Origin: Siphonobacter sp047605205
GTDB lineage: Bacteria; Bacteroidota; Bacteroidia; Cytophagales; Spirosomataceae
DNA length: 64,000 nt
Reading direction: 5' to 3'
NCBI GenBank assembly: GCA_047605205.1
Contig: JASGGE010000001.1
Span: forward strand, 62,001-126,000
Both the position numbers and the translations under genes were made by a program. Shown here piece by piece: positions 1 through 9,900 of this stretch (within the stretch, counting starts at the first letter, position 1; each line of letters starts with the position of its first letter). The notes under the pieces were generated by a model. That model did not search any database, was not told the DNA's origin, and worked only from the letters and a program-made list of their open reading frames with translations.

Positions 1-310
1 ATTCGTTTTGAGTAAGTACGTTTTCGTAACGAAGTACCCCATTGCTATTTTATACCCACAAGTCTGAGTAATTGTACTAGTACTGAAATCCGTTTTGATT
101 GTCTTTCTCTGACAAGAAATCCACTTTTTAATGCTAAGAGGTGGATCGGTGTTTTGTGTGCGTTTTAAAATTGCTCAAATAAGAGAAAACTGATTTTTGG
201 TTCAGGGTTTGTGTTTACGGGAATCTGTAAACAAGGGTACGTTTTGTCTTTTCCAATAGGCTTCAACCATTCTCATAAATTATTCTCACTAACTATTCTG
301 CTCTGTTTCG
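1..310. other. leader region upstream of the first SusC gene
   Basis: No gene is supported here. The region is AT-rich and leads into the SusC start at 311. A short reading frame beginning at 211 runs into the SusC gene in another frame and has no family resemblance, so it is treated as noise. The promoter of the SusC/SusD operon should lie here, but no clean TTG/TAnnTTTG pair was found, so no site is assigned. Confidence 0.5.
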
Positions 311-3300
311 ATGAGGAAGATCTATTTACTTCTACTAATCTTGTTTGTGCTGAGTATTCCGGGCTACGTGTGGGCCCAGGAGCGAGTTATTAAAGGGGCA
401 GTTACCCTGAAAGAAGACGGTACTGGTTTGCCTGGCGTCAATATAGTCATTAAGGGGACTAACATTGGAGCCAGTACCAATGCAGCCGGGAATTACACAA
501 TTACCGTTCCGGCGGCTCATGCCAGTGGTACACTCGTATTCTCTTTCGTGGGTATGAAAACCCAGGAAGTGCCTATTGGTTCCCAAACGATTGTTTCTGT
601 AATCATGGATCACGAAGCGTCGGCATTAGATGAGGTCGTTGTGAGTGCATTAGGTTTTAAAGAAAATACAGACCAGAAAGGGGCAACTGTTTCTAAAATC
701 GAAGCGTCGGACCTGGTACGTTCTGGGGAGACGGGTGTAATCAACAGCATGGCGGGCAAGGCCGCCGGGGTGCAGATTACCCGGTCTGCGGGCGATCCCG
801 GGGCGGGCTCTTACATTCAAATTCGAGGCCAGAATACGATTACTGGTACTACACAGCCCCTTGTCATTGTTGATGGTATTCCAATTAGTAACTCTACCCT
901 TGGAGACCAGGCGGCAGGAGTTACTCAGCAATCCCGTTTGAATGATATTAACCCCGAAGACATTGCCTCCTTGCAGGTTCTCAAAGGAGCTTCTGCTGCT
1001 GCCTTGTGGGGCTCGCGGGCTGCCAATGGCGTAATAGTCATTACGACCAAGAAAGGAGCCAATAGTAATAAAATAAACGTATCCTTTAGCTCGACTGTTT
1101 CGTTTGATCAGGCAAACCGCCTGCATCCTTTGCAGTCTAATTATGGTCAGGGTTCAAGCGGCGTATATAGCCCTACGAGCTCATTTACCTGGGGAGATAA
1201 AATCTCAGCTCGTGCGGGTGGCGAGGACATTGTGAATACAAATGGTGCCCGCTTCGAATCGTATCAGGGAAAGACATTTTATCCGATCATTACCAAAAAC
1301 TCTCGGGAAACGTATAACGAAGCCCGTAAAGATGCGGTTTTCCGTACTGGCACTTACATTGATAATAATCTGAGTATCAGCGGAGGTAATGATAAAGGGA
1401 ATTTTTATCTGAGTGTAGGTGATTTACGTCAAAAGGGTATTCTGAATGGTCAGAGCGATTATAATCGTACTACGATTCGATTTAATACCGAACGACGTTT
1501 CAACGATATTATTAAGGCGACTACCAATGCTACCTATGCTCGTACTACTTCCAATCGGGTGCAACGCAGTAACAGTGTGAACGGGCTGTACATTGGGTAC
1601 CTGCGAAGTCCTGCTGATTTCGATTCCCGCTATTACAAAGGAAGTTATTATTCTTCACCAACGGCCAGTCCGATCGTAAATCGCCAGAGGGCGTATCGTA
1701 ACTACCTGGGAGCCAGTGCAAATCCTATCTATAATGATCCGATGTGGGCAATTAAAGAATTAACAAATACTTCTGAGGTTGATCGCTTTATCATGAGTTC
1801 TGAATTGTTGATTACACCCGTCAGCTGGTTTGACATAACAGCCCGGGCAGGGATTGACAGCTATACCGATACCCGTGAGACGATCTATCCGGTTAATTCT
1901 GCATCAAATAGCGGGTTGGGGAGTTATGAAAAGCAATTGCTTAAGGAGAATGAAATGAATATGGATGTAATTGGCCGGATTTTTAAAGACTTTGGTCAAA
2001 ACATCAATACCACATTTATTGTAGGTTTTAACATTAATGATCGTAAATATTTAAACCTGGGAGGAACGATGAACACCTTCATCATCCCGGATGCCCCAGC
2101 TAACTTTACGAACTCTCTAATTGCCAATAATCAGCCTTATTCCACGACATCTCACCGCCGGACAGCCCGTTTGTATGGAACGGCCAATATTGGCTTTTAT
2201 GATCAGTTATTTGTAAATGCTTCAGTAGCTGGTGAAGCGGGATCAACCTTTGGCAGTCAGTCGAAATCTACTTTTTATTACCCCTCAGCAGACGTAGCCT
2301 GGCAATTCTCAAAATTACCTTTTCTGCAGGACAATGCCGTTCTTTCATTCGGGAAGCTACGTGCTTCTTACGGGGTAGTAGGGGTTCAGCCTGATGCATA
2401 TAAAAATACGACAGTGTTTACGACAGCCTCTTTTGGTAGCTGGGGAAGCACTACTTCAGGTTCTGGGTACGGAAATGGGGGATATGTACAAAGCAATACC
2501 CAGGGAGATCCTAACCTGCTTCCGGAACGGAAAACAGAGTGGGAACTGGGTACCGATTTACGCTTCTTTGATAATCGCGTAACCCTCGGCTTTACGTATT
2601 ATCATAACAAAATCAAAGACCTGTTACTTAATGTGGCGGCAGCTGCTACAACAGGTTTTACACAACGTTATACCAATGCCGGAACGATGTCTAATAAAGG
2701 CATGGAGCTGGACCTGAATTTCAATATCCTGAAGCGTGGAGGTTTCAACTGGAATATCATGGGCAACTTTAGCCGGAATATTAACAGAGTACTTGACCTC
2801 GCCGGAACGGATATTATTACTTTGGGTGGTTTCAGCAGTACATCAAGTACGGTTGCCAAAGTGGGGTATGCCATGTCTTCACTTTACGGTGGGGTATACC
2901 TGAGAAATGAGGATGGCAGCTTAAGCCTGAACGATAACGGGTTCCCGCAAATTGCTTCTTCTTTTGGGGTGATTGGTGATCCTAACCCTGACTGGAGAGG
3001 GGGTTTTGGTACGAATCTGTCATACAAAAATTTTAGCCTGAATGTCTTATTCGAAACAACACAGGGAGGCGACTTCTATACCGGCACACAGGGAGTGTTG
3101 TATTATTTCGGAACGCACCGTGACGTAGGTAATGATGTGACTCTTACTCAGGATCTGAAAAACTATGCAGGGACTACTGTGGCAGCAGGGACAACGGTAC
3201 GGGGCAATATCAAAGACTTTGGTGCAGGCCCTGTTTTGCTGGATCAGTCCTATTATACTTCCATCGGAGGAGGCTTTAGTACTCTGGTAGAGCAATTTAT

Positions 3301-3553
3301 TCATGATGCCAGCTGGACCCGCCTTCGGGAAGTATCTCTGGGTTATACACTTAACTCAGAGAAGTTCCGCAAGAAAAGTAAGCTCTCATCCATTGACTTT
3401 ACCATAACGGCCCGTAACCCAATTCTTTGGACAAAAATCGTAGGGATTGATCCAGAGACTGCCTTGAATGGAGCTAGTAATTCACGGGGGCAGGACTATT
3501 TCAATAGCCCGAATACCAAATCCCTGTTGTTTAGTCTGAAAGTTAATTATTGA
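311..3553 (+). CDS. SusC/RagA-family TonB-linked outer membrane importer
   Basis: Outer-membrane TonB-dependent transporter, 1080 aa, the usual SusC size. Residues 1-22 form a signal peptide ending in VWA|Q. Next comes a carboxypeptidase-regulatory-like beta-sandwich (about 25-105; motif GTGLPGVNIVIKGT), a TonB-box-like stretch DEVVVSALGF near residue 107, a plug domain with IQIRG and VDGIPI, and a long beta-barrel ending in the aromatic C-terminus KVNY. Such proteins pair with a SusD lipoprotein to import oligosaccharides or peptides with TonB energy. The SusD partner starts 19 bases after the stop, so the two are almost certainly co-transcribed. The substrate cannot be read from sequence. 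The next gene, an amidohydrolase, hints at peptides or amides rather than glycans, as in RagAB, but this is inference. Confidence 0.95.
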   Translation: MRKIYLLLLILFVLSIPGYVWAQERVIKGAVTLKEDGTGLPGVNIVIKGTNIGASTNAAGNYTITVPAAHASGTLVFSFVGMKTQEVPIGSQTIVSVIMDHEASALDEVVVSALGFKENTDQKGATVSKIEASDLVRSGETGVINSMAGKAAGVQITRSAGDPGAGSYIQIRGQNTITGTTQPLVIVDGIPISNSTLGDQAAGVTQQSRLNDINPEDIASLQVLKGASAAALWGSRAANGVIVITTKKGANSNKINVSFSSTVSFDQANRLHPLQSNYGQGSSGVYSPTSSFTWGDKISARAGGEDIVNTNGARFESYQGKTFYPIITKNSRETYNEARKDAVFRTGTYIDNNLSISGGNDKGNFYLSVGDLRQKGILNGQSDYNRTTIRFNTERRFNDIIKATTNATYARTTSNRVQRSNSVNGLYIGYLRSPADFDSRYYKGSYYSSPTASPIVNRQRAYRNYLGASANPIYNDPMWAIKELTNTSEVDRFIMSSELLITPVSWFDITARAGIDSYTDTRETIYPVNSASNSGLGSYEKQLLKENEMNMDVIGRIFKDFGQNINTTFIVGFNINDRKYLNLGGTMNTFIIPDAPANFTNSLIANNQPYSTTSHRRTARLYGTANIGFYDQLFVNASVAGEAGSTFGSQSKSTFYYPSADVAWQFSKLPFLQDNAVLSFGKLRASYGVVGVQPDAYKNTTVFTTASFGSWGSTTSGSGYGNGGYVQSNTQGDPNLLPERKTEWELGTDLRFFDNRVTLGFTYYHNKIKDLLLNVAAAATTGFTQRYTNAGTMSNKGMELDLNFNILKRGGFNWNIMGNFSRNINRVLDLAGTDIITLGGFSSTSSTVAKVGYAMSSLYGGVYLRNEDGSLSLNDNGFPQIASSFGVIGDPNPDWRGGFGTNLSYKNFSLNVLFETTQGGDFYTGTQGVLYYFGTHRDVGNDVTLTQDLKNYAGTTVAAGTTVRGNIKDFGAGPVLLDQSYYTSIGGGFSTLVEQFIHDASWTRLREVSLGYTLNSEKFRKKSKLSSIDFTITARNPILWTKIVGIDPETALNGASNSRGQDYFNSPNTKSLLFSLKVNY

Positions 3554-3572
3554 TCCTAATTCCTGAATCGAC

Positions 3573-5018
3573 ATGAAACGAGTTTATAAATCGATATATC
3601 TTATTCTTTTTAGTGTAGGCGTATTTTCCTGTAAATCTATTGTTGATGGATTAAACCAGGATCCCAATAATCCTACCAGTGCAACAGCAAGCCTGTTGCT
3701 TACGGGGACAGAGTTGGCTCACTTAGCCATGGAAGAGGGAATGGCCAGCCGACTGACTTCCATTTGGGCGGGATACGCTACAGGTGTAGACCGCCAGTGG
3801 AAAGACTATTACAACTACAATGTTTCAGCAGGTATCTATGATACCGATTGGGCTTTGGTTTTTCAGGGAACAAATGAAAATGCCCTGATTACGATTACGA
3901 AAGCAAACGAACTGGGAAACCGTCTGATGGCAGGTATTGCCAAAGTGCTTCGTGCCAATGCCCTGGCGACGGGCTCACAGCTTTGGGGAGACATTCCTTT
4001 TGATCAGGCGGGGGATATTGAGACATACCCCAACCCTGAATTTGAAAGCCAGTCTACCGTTTATACAAAACTAATCGCTTTACTGGAGGAGGCTATTGCC
4101 GACTTTGACTCTGGGATAGGAACGGTTTCTACAGAAGATATTCATTTTGGAGGGGACGCTGCTAAGTGGAAAGAGGTAGCCTATACCCTGAAAGCCCGCT
4201 TACTGATGGATCTTAAGCAGTACGATGCAGCCTATACTGCGGCCCAAAGTGGAATAAGTGTGTATGCAAATTCGCTCTATGCTCCACATGGTACCTCAAC
4301 CAGCGTTAATGATAACCACTATTATGCATTCCTGACAACCAGCCGCACGGGTGATATCAACGCAACAAATGCTTACAATGCCCTTTTGTTGAATCCTTCT
4401 AACGCCAGTTACCGGGGGAATTCCAAAACCAACGAAACGGCCAGGTTCAAATTTTATTATCTGGAAAATGGTGTCAATACACCCGGATTTATAGAACCGA
4501 ATACGTCTTCTACGTCTACAGCTTTCGGCTTTTTTGCTAAAAGTGCCAGTTTCCCCATGATCACGTATCAGGAAAATATACTAAGCCTGGCTGAAACGGC
4601 TCTTCGATCCGGAAAAGGGTTTGATGTAGCCCTTGGTTATCTGAATAACTACCGTTCTTTCATGAATTCCGGCGGGTATATTAATAGTACTTATCTGGTA
4701 TCAGGCACTTACCAGTATACCGCCTATACTGCGGATGATTTTGCGTCCGGAGGAATTGAAAATCCGGATGGCCTCACCGCCAGTAATGCTTTATTACGTG
4801 AGATTCTGGAAGAACGCTATGTTACCTTCTATTGCCAGCATTTGGGCTGGAATGACGAACGCCGTAACCGCAACGACTCCTATGGTATAAAGCTAAGCCC
4901 TAATACAGGGACACAATTGCCCTGGCGGTTTATCTATGGACAGAATGAGATTAACTCAAACCCCAATACCCCCAATCCGGTACCGGGAACCTTTGATGCT
5001 CCAAGTATTTATCAATAA
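3573..5018 (+). CDS. SusD/RagB-like surface nutrient-binding lipoprotein
   Basis: 481-aa lipoprotein partner of the preceding SusC. The N-terminus is a lipoprotein signal with a lipobox VFSC, giving Cys20 as the lipidated residue. The DGLNQDPNNPTSA stretch after the anchor is typical of the SusD-like subgroup whose first helices begin with a NxDPN motif. The body is helix-rich (TPR-like) and the C-terminal part has the common SusD ending with NERRNR and IYGQNEINSNPN. It caps the SusC barrel and binds substrate at the cell surface. The gap to the downstream amidohydrolase is only 41 bases, so the three genes probably form one operon. Confidence 0.92.
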   Translation: MKRVYKSIYLILFSVGVFSCKSIVDGLNQDPNNPTSATASLLLTGTELAHLAMEEGMASRLTSIWAGYATGVDRQWKDYYNYNVSAGIYDTDWALVFQGTNENALITITKANELGNRLMAGIAKVLRANALATGSQLWGDIPFDQAGDIETYPNPEFESQSTVYTKLIALLEEAIADFDSGIGTVSTEDIHFGGDAAKWKEVAYTLKARLLMDLKQYDAAYTAAQSGISVYANSLYAPHGTSTSVNDNHYYAFLTTSRTGDINATNAYNALLLNPSNASYRGNSKTNETARFKFYYLENGVNTPGFIEPNTSSTSTAFGFFAKSASFPMITYQENILSLAETALRSGKGFDVALGYLNNYRSFMNSGGYINSTYLVSGTYQYTAYTADDFASGGIENPDGLTASNALLREILEERYVTFYCQHLGWNDERRNRNDSYGIKLSPNTGTQLPWRFIYGQNEINSNPNTPNPVPGTFDAPSIYQ

Positions 5019-5059
5019 AACTGATTAGTTTTTACTTAACCATATTCCCTTCTCTATCA

Positions 5060-8000
5060 ATGCATCAGAACAATCGCCTTTCAAACGCATATCGGGTTTT
5101 ACTCTTTATGTTTCTGGTAAGTAGTTTCTTTCTAAAGACGCAAGCGATGCCACCTGACTCCATTCAGGTAACCTTAACAGAAGGGACCAATATCGCAATG
5201 GCTCTTTCTCCCGATCACTCAACGCTGGTAATGGATTTACAGGGTACCTTATGGACTTTACCTTTTGGTGGAGGAAAAGCAAAAGCGATTACGGATGGCC
5301 TTGGCGACTGCCGCCAGCCAAGCTGGTCGCCGGATGGTCGCCAAATAGCCTTTCAGGCCTATTGGGACGGTAATTTTCATATTTGGACCGTTGGTAAGGA
5401 TGGCGGGAATCTTCAACAGATTACAACGGGAGCGTATGATGAACGAGAACCTTTTTGGTCGCCCGATGGAAAATCGATTGTTTTTTCCTCCGACCGAAGT
5501 GGTAATTATGATATTTGGCAGCTTACGCTTGCAGATGGTACATTAAAACAAGTAACAACCGATCCGGCCAATGAATATCAGCCGGCTTATACTGCCGATG
5601 GAACGAAGTTAATTTATGTATCAGAACGAGATGCTGCTCCCGGCCTCTATGTGCAGGACGTAAATGGCCGGGAAACTTTAATGATGGGGAGTAAAGAGAA
5701 ATTGGCAGCCCCCGCCTGGAATCCAGACGGAACGGCAATTATCTATCAGACGAGCCTCCCTGGCCAAGTGTTTCTGAAACGTTTTGACCTAAAACAACAA
5801 ACCGAGCAGATTCTTTCAGCGAAGGCGGAAGACGTATTTCCTTTTCGGGTGAGCTGGCTTTCTACTACCGACTATCTGTATACGGCCGACGGGAAGATTA
5901 AGAAGGGAGGGACAATCAAAGGAATAATACCCTTTGAGGTGCGGGTAAGCTTAGAGCGGCACGTCTATCCATCCAAAAAACGAGACTTCAATTCAGTGGC
6001 AGCGTTACCGGTAAAAGGTATCCGTAGTCCACAGGTATCTCCAGATGGCAAATCCATTGTGTTTACCGCCTTGGGAGATTTGTGGTTACTAACGAAAGGC
6101 AATCCGACACCGAAGCAATTGACGGATGATGCTTATATAGATATGGATGCCTCCTGGTCGCCCGATAGCAAACAGGTAATTTACTGTTCGGACAAAGCAG
6201 GTAATATGGATTTATGGCTGAAAGATATTATGACAGGCAAAGAACATCGAGTGCTGGATCAGCCCGAAGCAGTTGCTTTCCCCTCCTGGTCGCCTGATGG
6301 GAATAACATAGCCTATTATCAGGAAGGAGCTAGCTCATATGGTCAAAGCAGACTGGAAGCCCTGGACCTGAAAACAGGTAACGTATCCGTGTTAGTTGAT
6401 GCCTTGTTTAATTCGGGTTTGCCAACCTGGTCGCCTGATGGAAAAACCTTGGCTATAGCAGCATTTGAACCATATTCCACCCGTTTCCGGGAAGGAATTA
6501 GCAAATTTCTCATCATTTCGAAAGAGACCGGCACGAAGCAGTTTAGCTCACCACAGGCAAACGTCTCACTCGCTACCCGAAGTATAAACGGCCCGGTGTG
6601 GTCTCCCGACGGCACGAAGCTTGCTTACATTCTCGACGGTTTTTTGTGGATAGTCCCGGTTAATTCTCTTGGGCAGTTTACGGGGAATCCAAAGCGTTTG
6701 GTGAATGAATTAGCCGAAGCCCCAAGCTGGACCGGGGACTCTCAAAGTTTAGTGTTTTTGGCTACCGATACCCTTAAGCAGGTTTTCCTTAGCGATGGTC
6801 ATATTGAAACGATTCCCATGCGGTTTACCTGGAAAATGAAACAACCCCAGGTCGTTCAGATTATTCATGCCGGTAAAGTGTTCGATGGGCGTAGTAATCA
6901 ATATCTGGAAAATGTTGACATTGTCATTCAAGGCAATCGAATCAGGGAAATTGCTCCTCATAAGGCTGGTCGTAGTGGGAAATGGATTGATGCCTCCCGA
7001 AAAACGGTTATTCCCGGGCTTTTTGAAATGCACACACATCAGAGTGCAGCAGCTGGCGAGCAACTCGGTCGGCTTTGGCTGGCATATGGCATTACTTCAA
7101 TTCGTGAACCTGGGACGGATCCCTATGATGCCCTGGAACGGAAGGAATCTTGGGATAGTGGCCGGCGGATCGGCCCCAGAACATTCTTTACGGGCGGATT
7201 ATTGGATGGTAACCGGATTTATTATGGCCTGGCAACGAGCACCCAAAGTGGTGCCCAAGTCGATATGGAATTGAAGCGAGCCTTACGGCTTGGTTACGAT
7301 TTTATTAAAACCTACGTTCGCATGCCGGATCCCATGCAAAAACGCATTACAGCGTTTGCTCATCAACATGGGATCCCCGTGTCCTCGCACGAAATTTATC
7401 CAGCAATGAGTTATGGCGTTGATGCAGTGGAACACATGGGAGCGACTAGTCGGAGAGGGTATTCTCCTAAACTTACGGCTCTTAATCACTCCTATCAGGA
7501 TGTAATTGAGCTGCTCGTGAAATCCAAAATGAATATTACCCCAACGGCTTCACTACACGGAGGAATGTATAAATTGGTACTGCAGGATTCTTCCTTTCTG
7601 ACGCACCCTCAGTTTAAAACTTTCTATGCCGAGAAAGGAAAAGCCGCTATCAGGGCTGGGGCAGAACGCATGATCAGGACAAACCCAATGTTTATTGAAT
7701 CATATGCGAATGTACAAAAAACGGTAAGGAATATTTTAGCCGCTGGCGGACGCGTCACGCCAGGAACAGACTCTCCCCTTATTCCACCTGCCGTTAGTCT
7801 TCACGCTGAATTACAAACCTGGGTAGATGCAGGGATTAGTCCTTTCGAAACGCTACGCTCAGCTACCCTATGGTCGGCAGAAGCATTGGGTCTTGGAAAG
7901 GATCTTGGCTCACTTGAACCAGGGAAATTGGCCGATCTAGTGATTGTAGACGGTGACCCCCTCAACCAGATTAAGGATATACTGAAAATCAGGCAGGTTA

Positions 8001-8128
8001 TGAAAAATGGGGAGCTTCATACCTTACTTGACCTATTAGGAACTAGCCCTAAAACGGGGAGTACATACCGGGGGTTCGGGTATCGGTTTGCCTGTCCTAA
8101 CTGTACTCTTTCTGCCGCTGGGTGGTAG
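5060..8128 (+). CDS. secreted PD40 beta-propeller / amidohydrolase fusion
   Basis: 1022-aa exported protein. A signal peptide (about 1-29) precedes a TolB-like beta-propeller with at least eight PD40 repeats carrying the signature WSPDG (for example SWSPDGRQIAF, FWSPDGKSIVFSSD, TWSPDGKTLA) to about residue 590. A metal-dependent amidohydrolase domain follows from about 615. Candidate metal ligands are H658 and H660 in MHTHQ, K750 in FIKTY (possible carboxylated Lys), H777 in SSHE, H792 in EHMG and D904 in GTDSP. The domain ends with the usual LEPGKLADLVIVDGDPL strand. The family includes imidazolonepropionase- and Xaa-Pro dipeptidase-like enzymes that hydrolyse C-N bonds of cyclic amides or dipeptides. 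Position behind a SusC/SusD pair suggests it processes the imported compound in the periplasm. The substrate is unknown. Confidence 0.88.
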   Translation: MHQNNRLSNAYRVLLFMFLVSSFFLKTQAMPPDSIQVTLTEGTNIAMALSPDHSTLVMDLQGTLWTLPFGGGKAKAITDGLGDCRQPSWSPDGRQIAFQAYWDGNFHIWTVGKDGGNLQQITTGAYDEREPFWSPDGKSIVFSSDRSGNYDIWQLTLADGTLKQVTTDPANEYQPAYTADGTKLIYVSERDAAPGLYVQDVNGRETLMMGSKEKLAAPAWNPDGTAIIYQTSLPGQVFLKRFDLKQQTEQILSAKAEDVFPFRVSWLSTTDYLYTADGKIKKGGTIKGIIPFEVRVSLERHVYPSKKRDFNSVAALPVKGIRSPQVSPDGKSIVFTALGDLWLLTKGNPTPKQLTDDAYIDMDASWSPDSKQVIYCSDKAGNMDLWLKDIMTGKEHRVLDQPEAVAFPSWSPDGNNIAYYQEGASSYGQSRLEALDLKTGNVSVLVDALFNSGLPTWSPDGKTLAIAAFEPYSTRFREGISKFLIISKETGTKQFSSPQANVSLATRSINGPVWSPDGTKLAYILDGFLWIVPVNSLGQFTGNPKRLVNELAEAPSWTGDSQSLVFLATDTLKQVFLSDGHIETIPMRFTWKMKQPQVVQIIHAGKVFDGRSNQYLENVDIVIQGNRIREIAPHKAGRSGKWIDASRKTVIPGLFEMHTHQSAAAGEQLGRLWLAYGITSIREPGTDPYDALERKESWDSGRRIGPRTFFTGGLLDGNRIYYGLATSTQSGAQVDMELKRALRLGYDFIKTYVRMPDPMQKRITAFAHQHGIPVSSHEIYPAMSYGVDAVEHMGATSRRGYSPKLTALNHSYQDVIELLVKSKMNITPTASLHGGMYKLVLQDSSFLTHPQFKTFYAEKGKAAIRAGAERMIRTNPMFIESYANVQKTVRNILAAGGRVTPGTDSPLIPPAVSLHAELQTWVDAGISPFETLRSATLWSAEALGLGKDLGSLEPGKLADLVIVDGDPLNQIKDILKIRQVMKNGELHTLLDLLGTSPKTGSTYRGFGYRFACPNCTLSAAGW

Positions 8129-8500
8129 CTCTTCTGTATGAAATTCAAGTTAATGCTAAACATGGAATAAGATTTGAGCTGACTTTTCAGAACATTCGTC
8201 GAAAGAAATCCCGGAATCTGTCCAACGAATCAGACGGCTTGTCCTTTTTATGAAATTAACCTGTGATTTTAGTTTAGTATTGAAATAAAAGATGGTCTGA
8301 TTTATTTTTGTATACGATTAAATCGGTTTATGTGTTTATTTTCGTTATAATATTCGGATTTTTCCCATTTGATAATTAATTATCTACAACCTCGCCTACC
8401 AAGCTCTATTCCTGATTTTGTTGTATTGTTACCCGGTGGTTTTAACCAACGACCAGAAATTCCCGTGATTTATCCTAACTTCTAATCATCACAAACTCGC
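8129..8500 (+). other. intergenic region with the leader of the tldE/tldD run
   Basis: About 370 AT-rich bases without a supportable gene. The main feature is the promoter-like element described separately at 8280-8310. If it is used, the tldE mRNA has an untranslated leader of roughly 180 bases. No clear terminator hairpin was found behind the amidohydrolase. Confidence 0.5.
8280..8310 (+). promoter_or_regulatory. Bacteroidota-type promoter for the tldE/tldD run
   Basis: TATTTTTG at 8303-8310 matches the Bacteroidota -7 consensus TAnnTTTG exactly, and a TTG at 8280-8282 lies 20 bases upstream, close to the normal -33 spacing. It is the best promoter match in the gap before the ten-gene run. 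The assignment rests only on consensus and position. Confidence 0.45.
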
Positions 8501-9871
8501 ATGGCTATTCTGAGTAAAGAAGAAGCTAAAAAGATTATTGACAAGGTGCTCTCGTATGCCAAGTCAGATGAGACTAGCGTAAGCCTAAATGGTAATCGTT
8601 CGGGCAACATTCGGTATGCCCGCAATATGGTGTCAACCAGCGGAGAAACCGATAACCTGTCGCTTTCCGTTACGGCGGCTTACGGCAAACGCTCTGGTAC
8701 GGCTACTTTGAATGAGTTCGATGACAAATCGCTCGAAAAATTAGTTCGTCGGGCTGAAGAAATTGCAAAACTGGCCCCCGAAAACCCAGAATATATGCCC
8801 ATTTTAGGCCCTCAAACCTATCTGAATACACCAAGTTTTGCTGAGACAACGGCTAAAATTGATCCGGATTTTCGAGCTCAGGCAGCTTTTGATAGTATTG
8901 ATCCCTGCGAGAAAAAAGGTTTGGTGGCGGCAGGTTATTTAGAGGACAATTCGGGCTTTGCGGCCATTGGCAACAGTAAAGGTTTGTTTGGCTATAATCC
9001 TTCCACCCGGGTAGACTTCTCCATTACTACCCGTACCGAAGATGGGCTGGGGTCAGGCTATGTCGTTCGGGACTATACCGACGTTTCCAAACTATCTACG
9101 AAGGACGCAACGAATATCGCTGTTCAGAAAGCCTTGGCTTCCAAAGGAGCCCGTGCTTTAGAACCGGGCAAATACACCGTTATTCTGGAACCTACGGCGG
9201 CAAGTGACCTATTGCGGTTGATGATGTTTAGTTTAGATGCCCGTACCGCTGAAGAGGGGCGTAGTTTTCTGAGCAAACAGGGTGGAGGCACCCGCCTGGG
9301 GGATAAATTATTTGATGAGCGGGTTACCATTTACTCAGACCCCATGAATTCCGACATTCCCGGTAGCCCATTTAGTGGCGGCGGCGGCGGTCGTGGTGGC
9401 GGTGGCGGGCCATTTGGCGGCGGCGGCGGTATTGACGGCCGTCCGGTAGGCAAAACGGTATGGGTGGAAAACGGAATTGTTAAAAATATGAGCTATTCCC
9501 GGTATTGGGCTGATAAAAAAGGTGTTCAGGGGCCGCCACCCGCTGGCGGGATGATCATGGTGGGGGGTGATCAGAGCCTGGCTGATTTAATTAAGAGTAC
9601 CGATAAAGGTATTTTAGTTACCCGCTTCTGGTATATCCGGGCCGTTGATCCTCAGACACTGCTATATACCGGATTAACCCGAGACGGAACATTTTACGTA
9701 GAAAACGGGCAAATCAAATACCCGGTGAAAAACTTCCGGTTCAACGAAAGTCCCGTTATTATGCTTAATAATCTGGAAGCTATGGGTAAACCCGTACGAA
9801 TGGGAGGCAGCATGATTCCCCCAATGAAAATCCGGGACTTTACTTTCTCGAGCTTATCCGACGCTGTTTAA
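8501..9871 (+). CDS. TldE/PmbA-family protein, copy 1
   Basis: 456-aa member of the TldD/PmbA (peptidase U62) family, on the TldE side: it lacks the HExxxH zinc motif and so is the presumed non-catalytic partner of a TldD subunit. Family features include an N-terminal SGNIRYARNMVST strand, the middle LEPGKYTVILEPTAASDLL segment and the C-terminal NFRFNESPVIMLNN and MKIRDFTFSSLSDAV segments. In E. coli, TldD and TldE form a protease that trims unfolded peptides and matures microcin B17. No signal peptide is visible, so this copy looks cytoplasmic. An unusual glycine-rich insertion lies at about residues 293-310 and is absent from copy 2. The tldD-like partner starts 29 bases downstream. Confidence 0.88.
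   Translation: MAILSKEEAKKIIDKVLSYAKSDETSVSLNGNRSGNIRYARNMVSTSGETDNLSLSVTAAYGKRSGTATLNEFDDKSLEKLVRRAEEIAKLAPENPEYMPILGPQTYLNTPSFAETTAKIDPDFRAQAAFDSIDPCEKKGLVAAGYLEDNSGFAAIGNSKGLFGYNPSTRVDFSITTRTEDGLGSGYVVRDYTDVSKLSTKDATNIAVQKALASKGARALEPGKYTVILEPTAASDLLRLMMFSLDARTAEEGRSFLSKQGGGTRLGDKLFDERVTIYSDPMNSDIPGSPFSGGGGGRGGGGGPFGGGGGIDGRPVGKTVWVENGIVKNMSYSRYWADKKGVQGPPPAGGMIMVGGDQSLADLIKSTDKGILVTRFWYIRAVDPQTLLYTGLTRDGTFYVENGQIKYPVKNFRFNESPVIMLNNLEAMGKPVRMGGSMIPPMKIRDFTFSSLSDAV
9376..9430 (+). repeat. GGC-repeat tract encoding a glycine-rich insertion
   Basis: A run of GGC/GGT codons inside tldE copy 1 encodes mostly glycine with one Arg and one Pro-Phe step. The paralogue at 11546-12895 has only a short AWAGDG loop at this point, so the tract is an insertion or expansion specific to copy 1. 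It lies in a surface loop between the SDPMN motif and the GRPV strand, so it need not destroy the fold. Confidence 0.75.
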
Positions 9872-9900
9872 TAACCTTCATCAACAAAAAACGAATTTCC

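Noticed and set aside
211..393. 60-codon plus-strand frame before and over the first SusC start
   Set aside because: It overlaps the SusC gene in another frame and has no recognisable motif.
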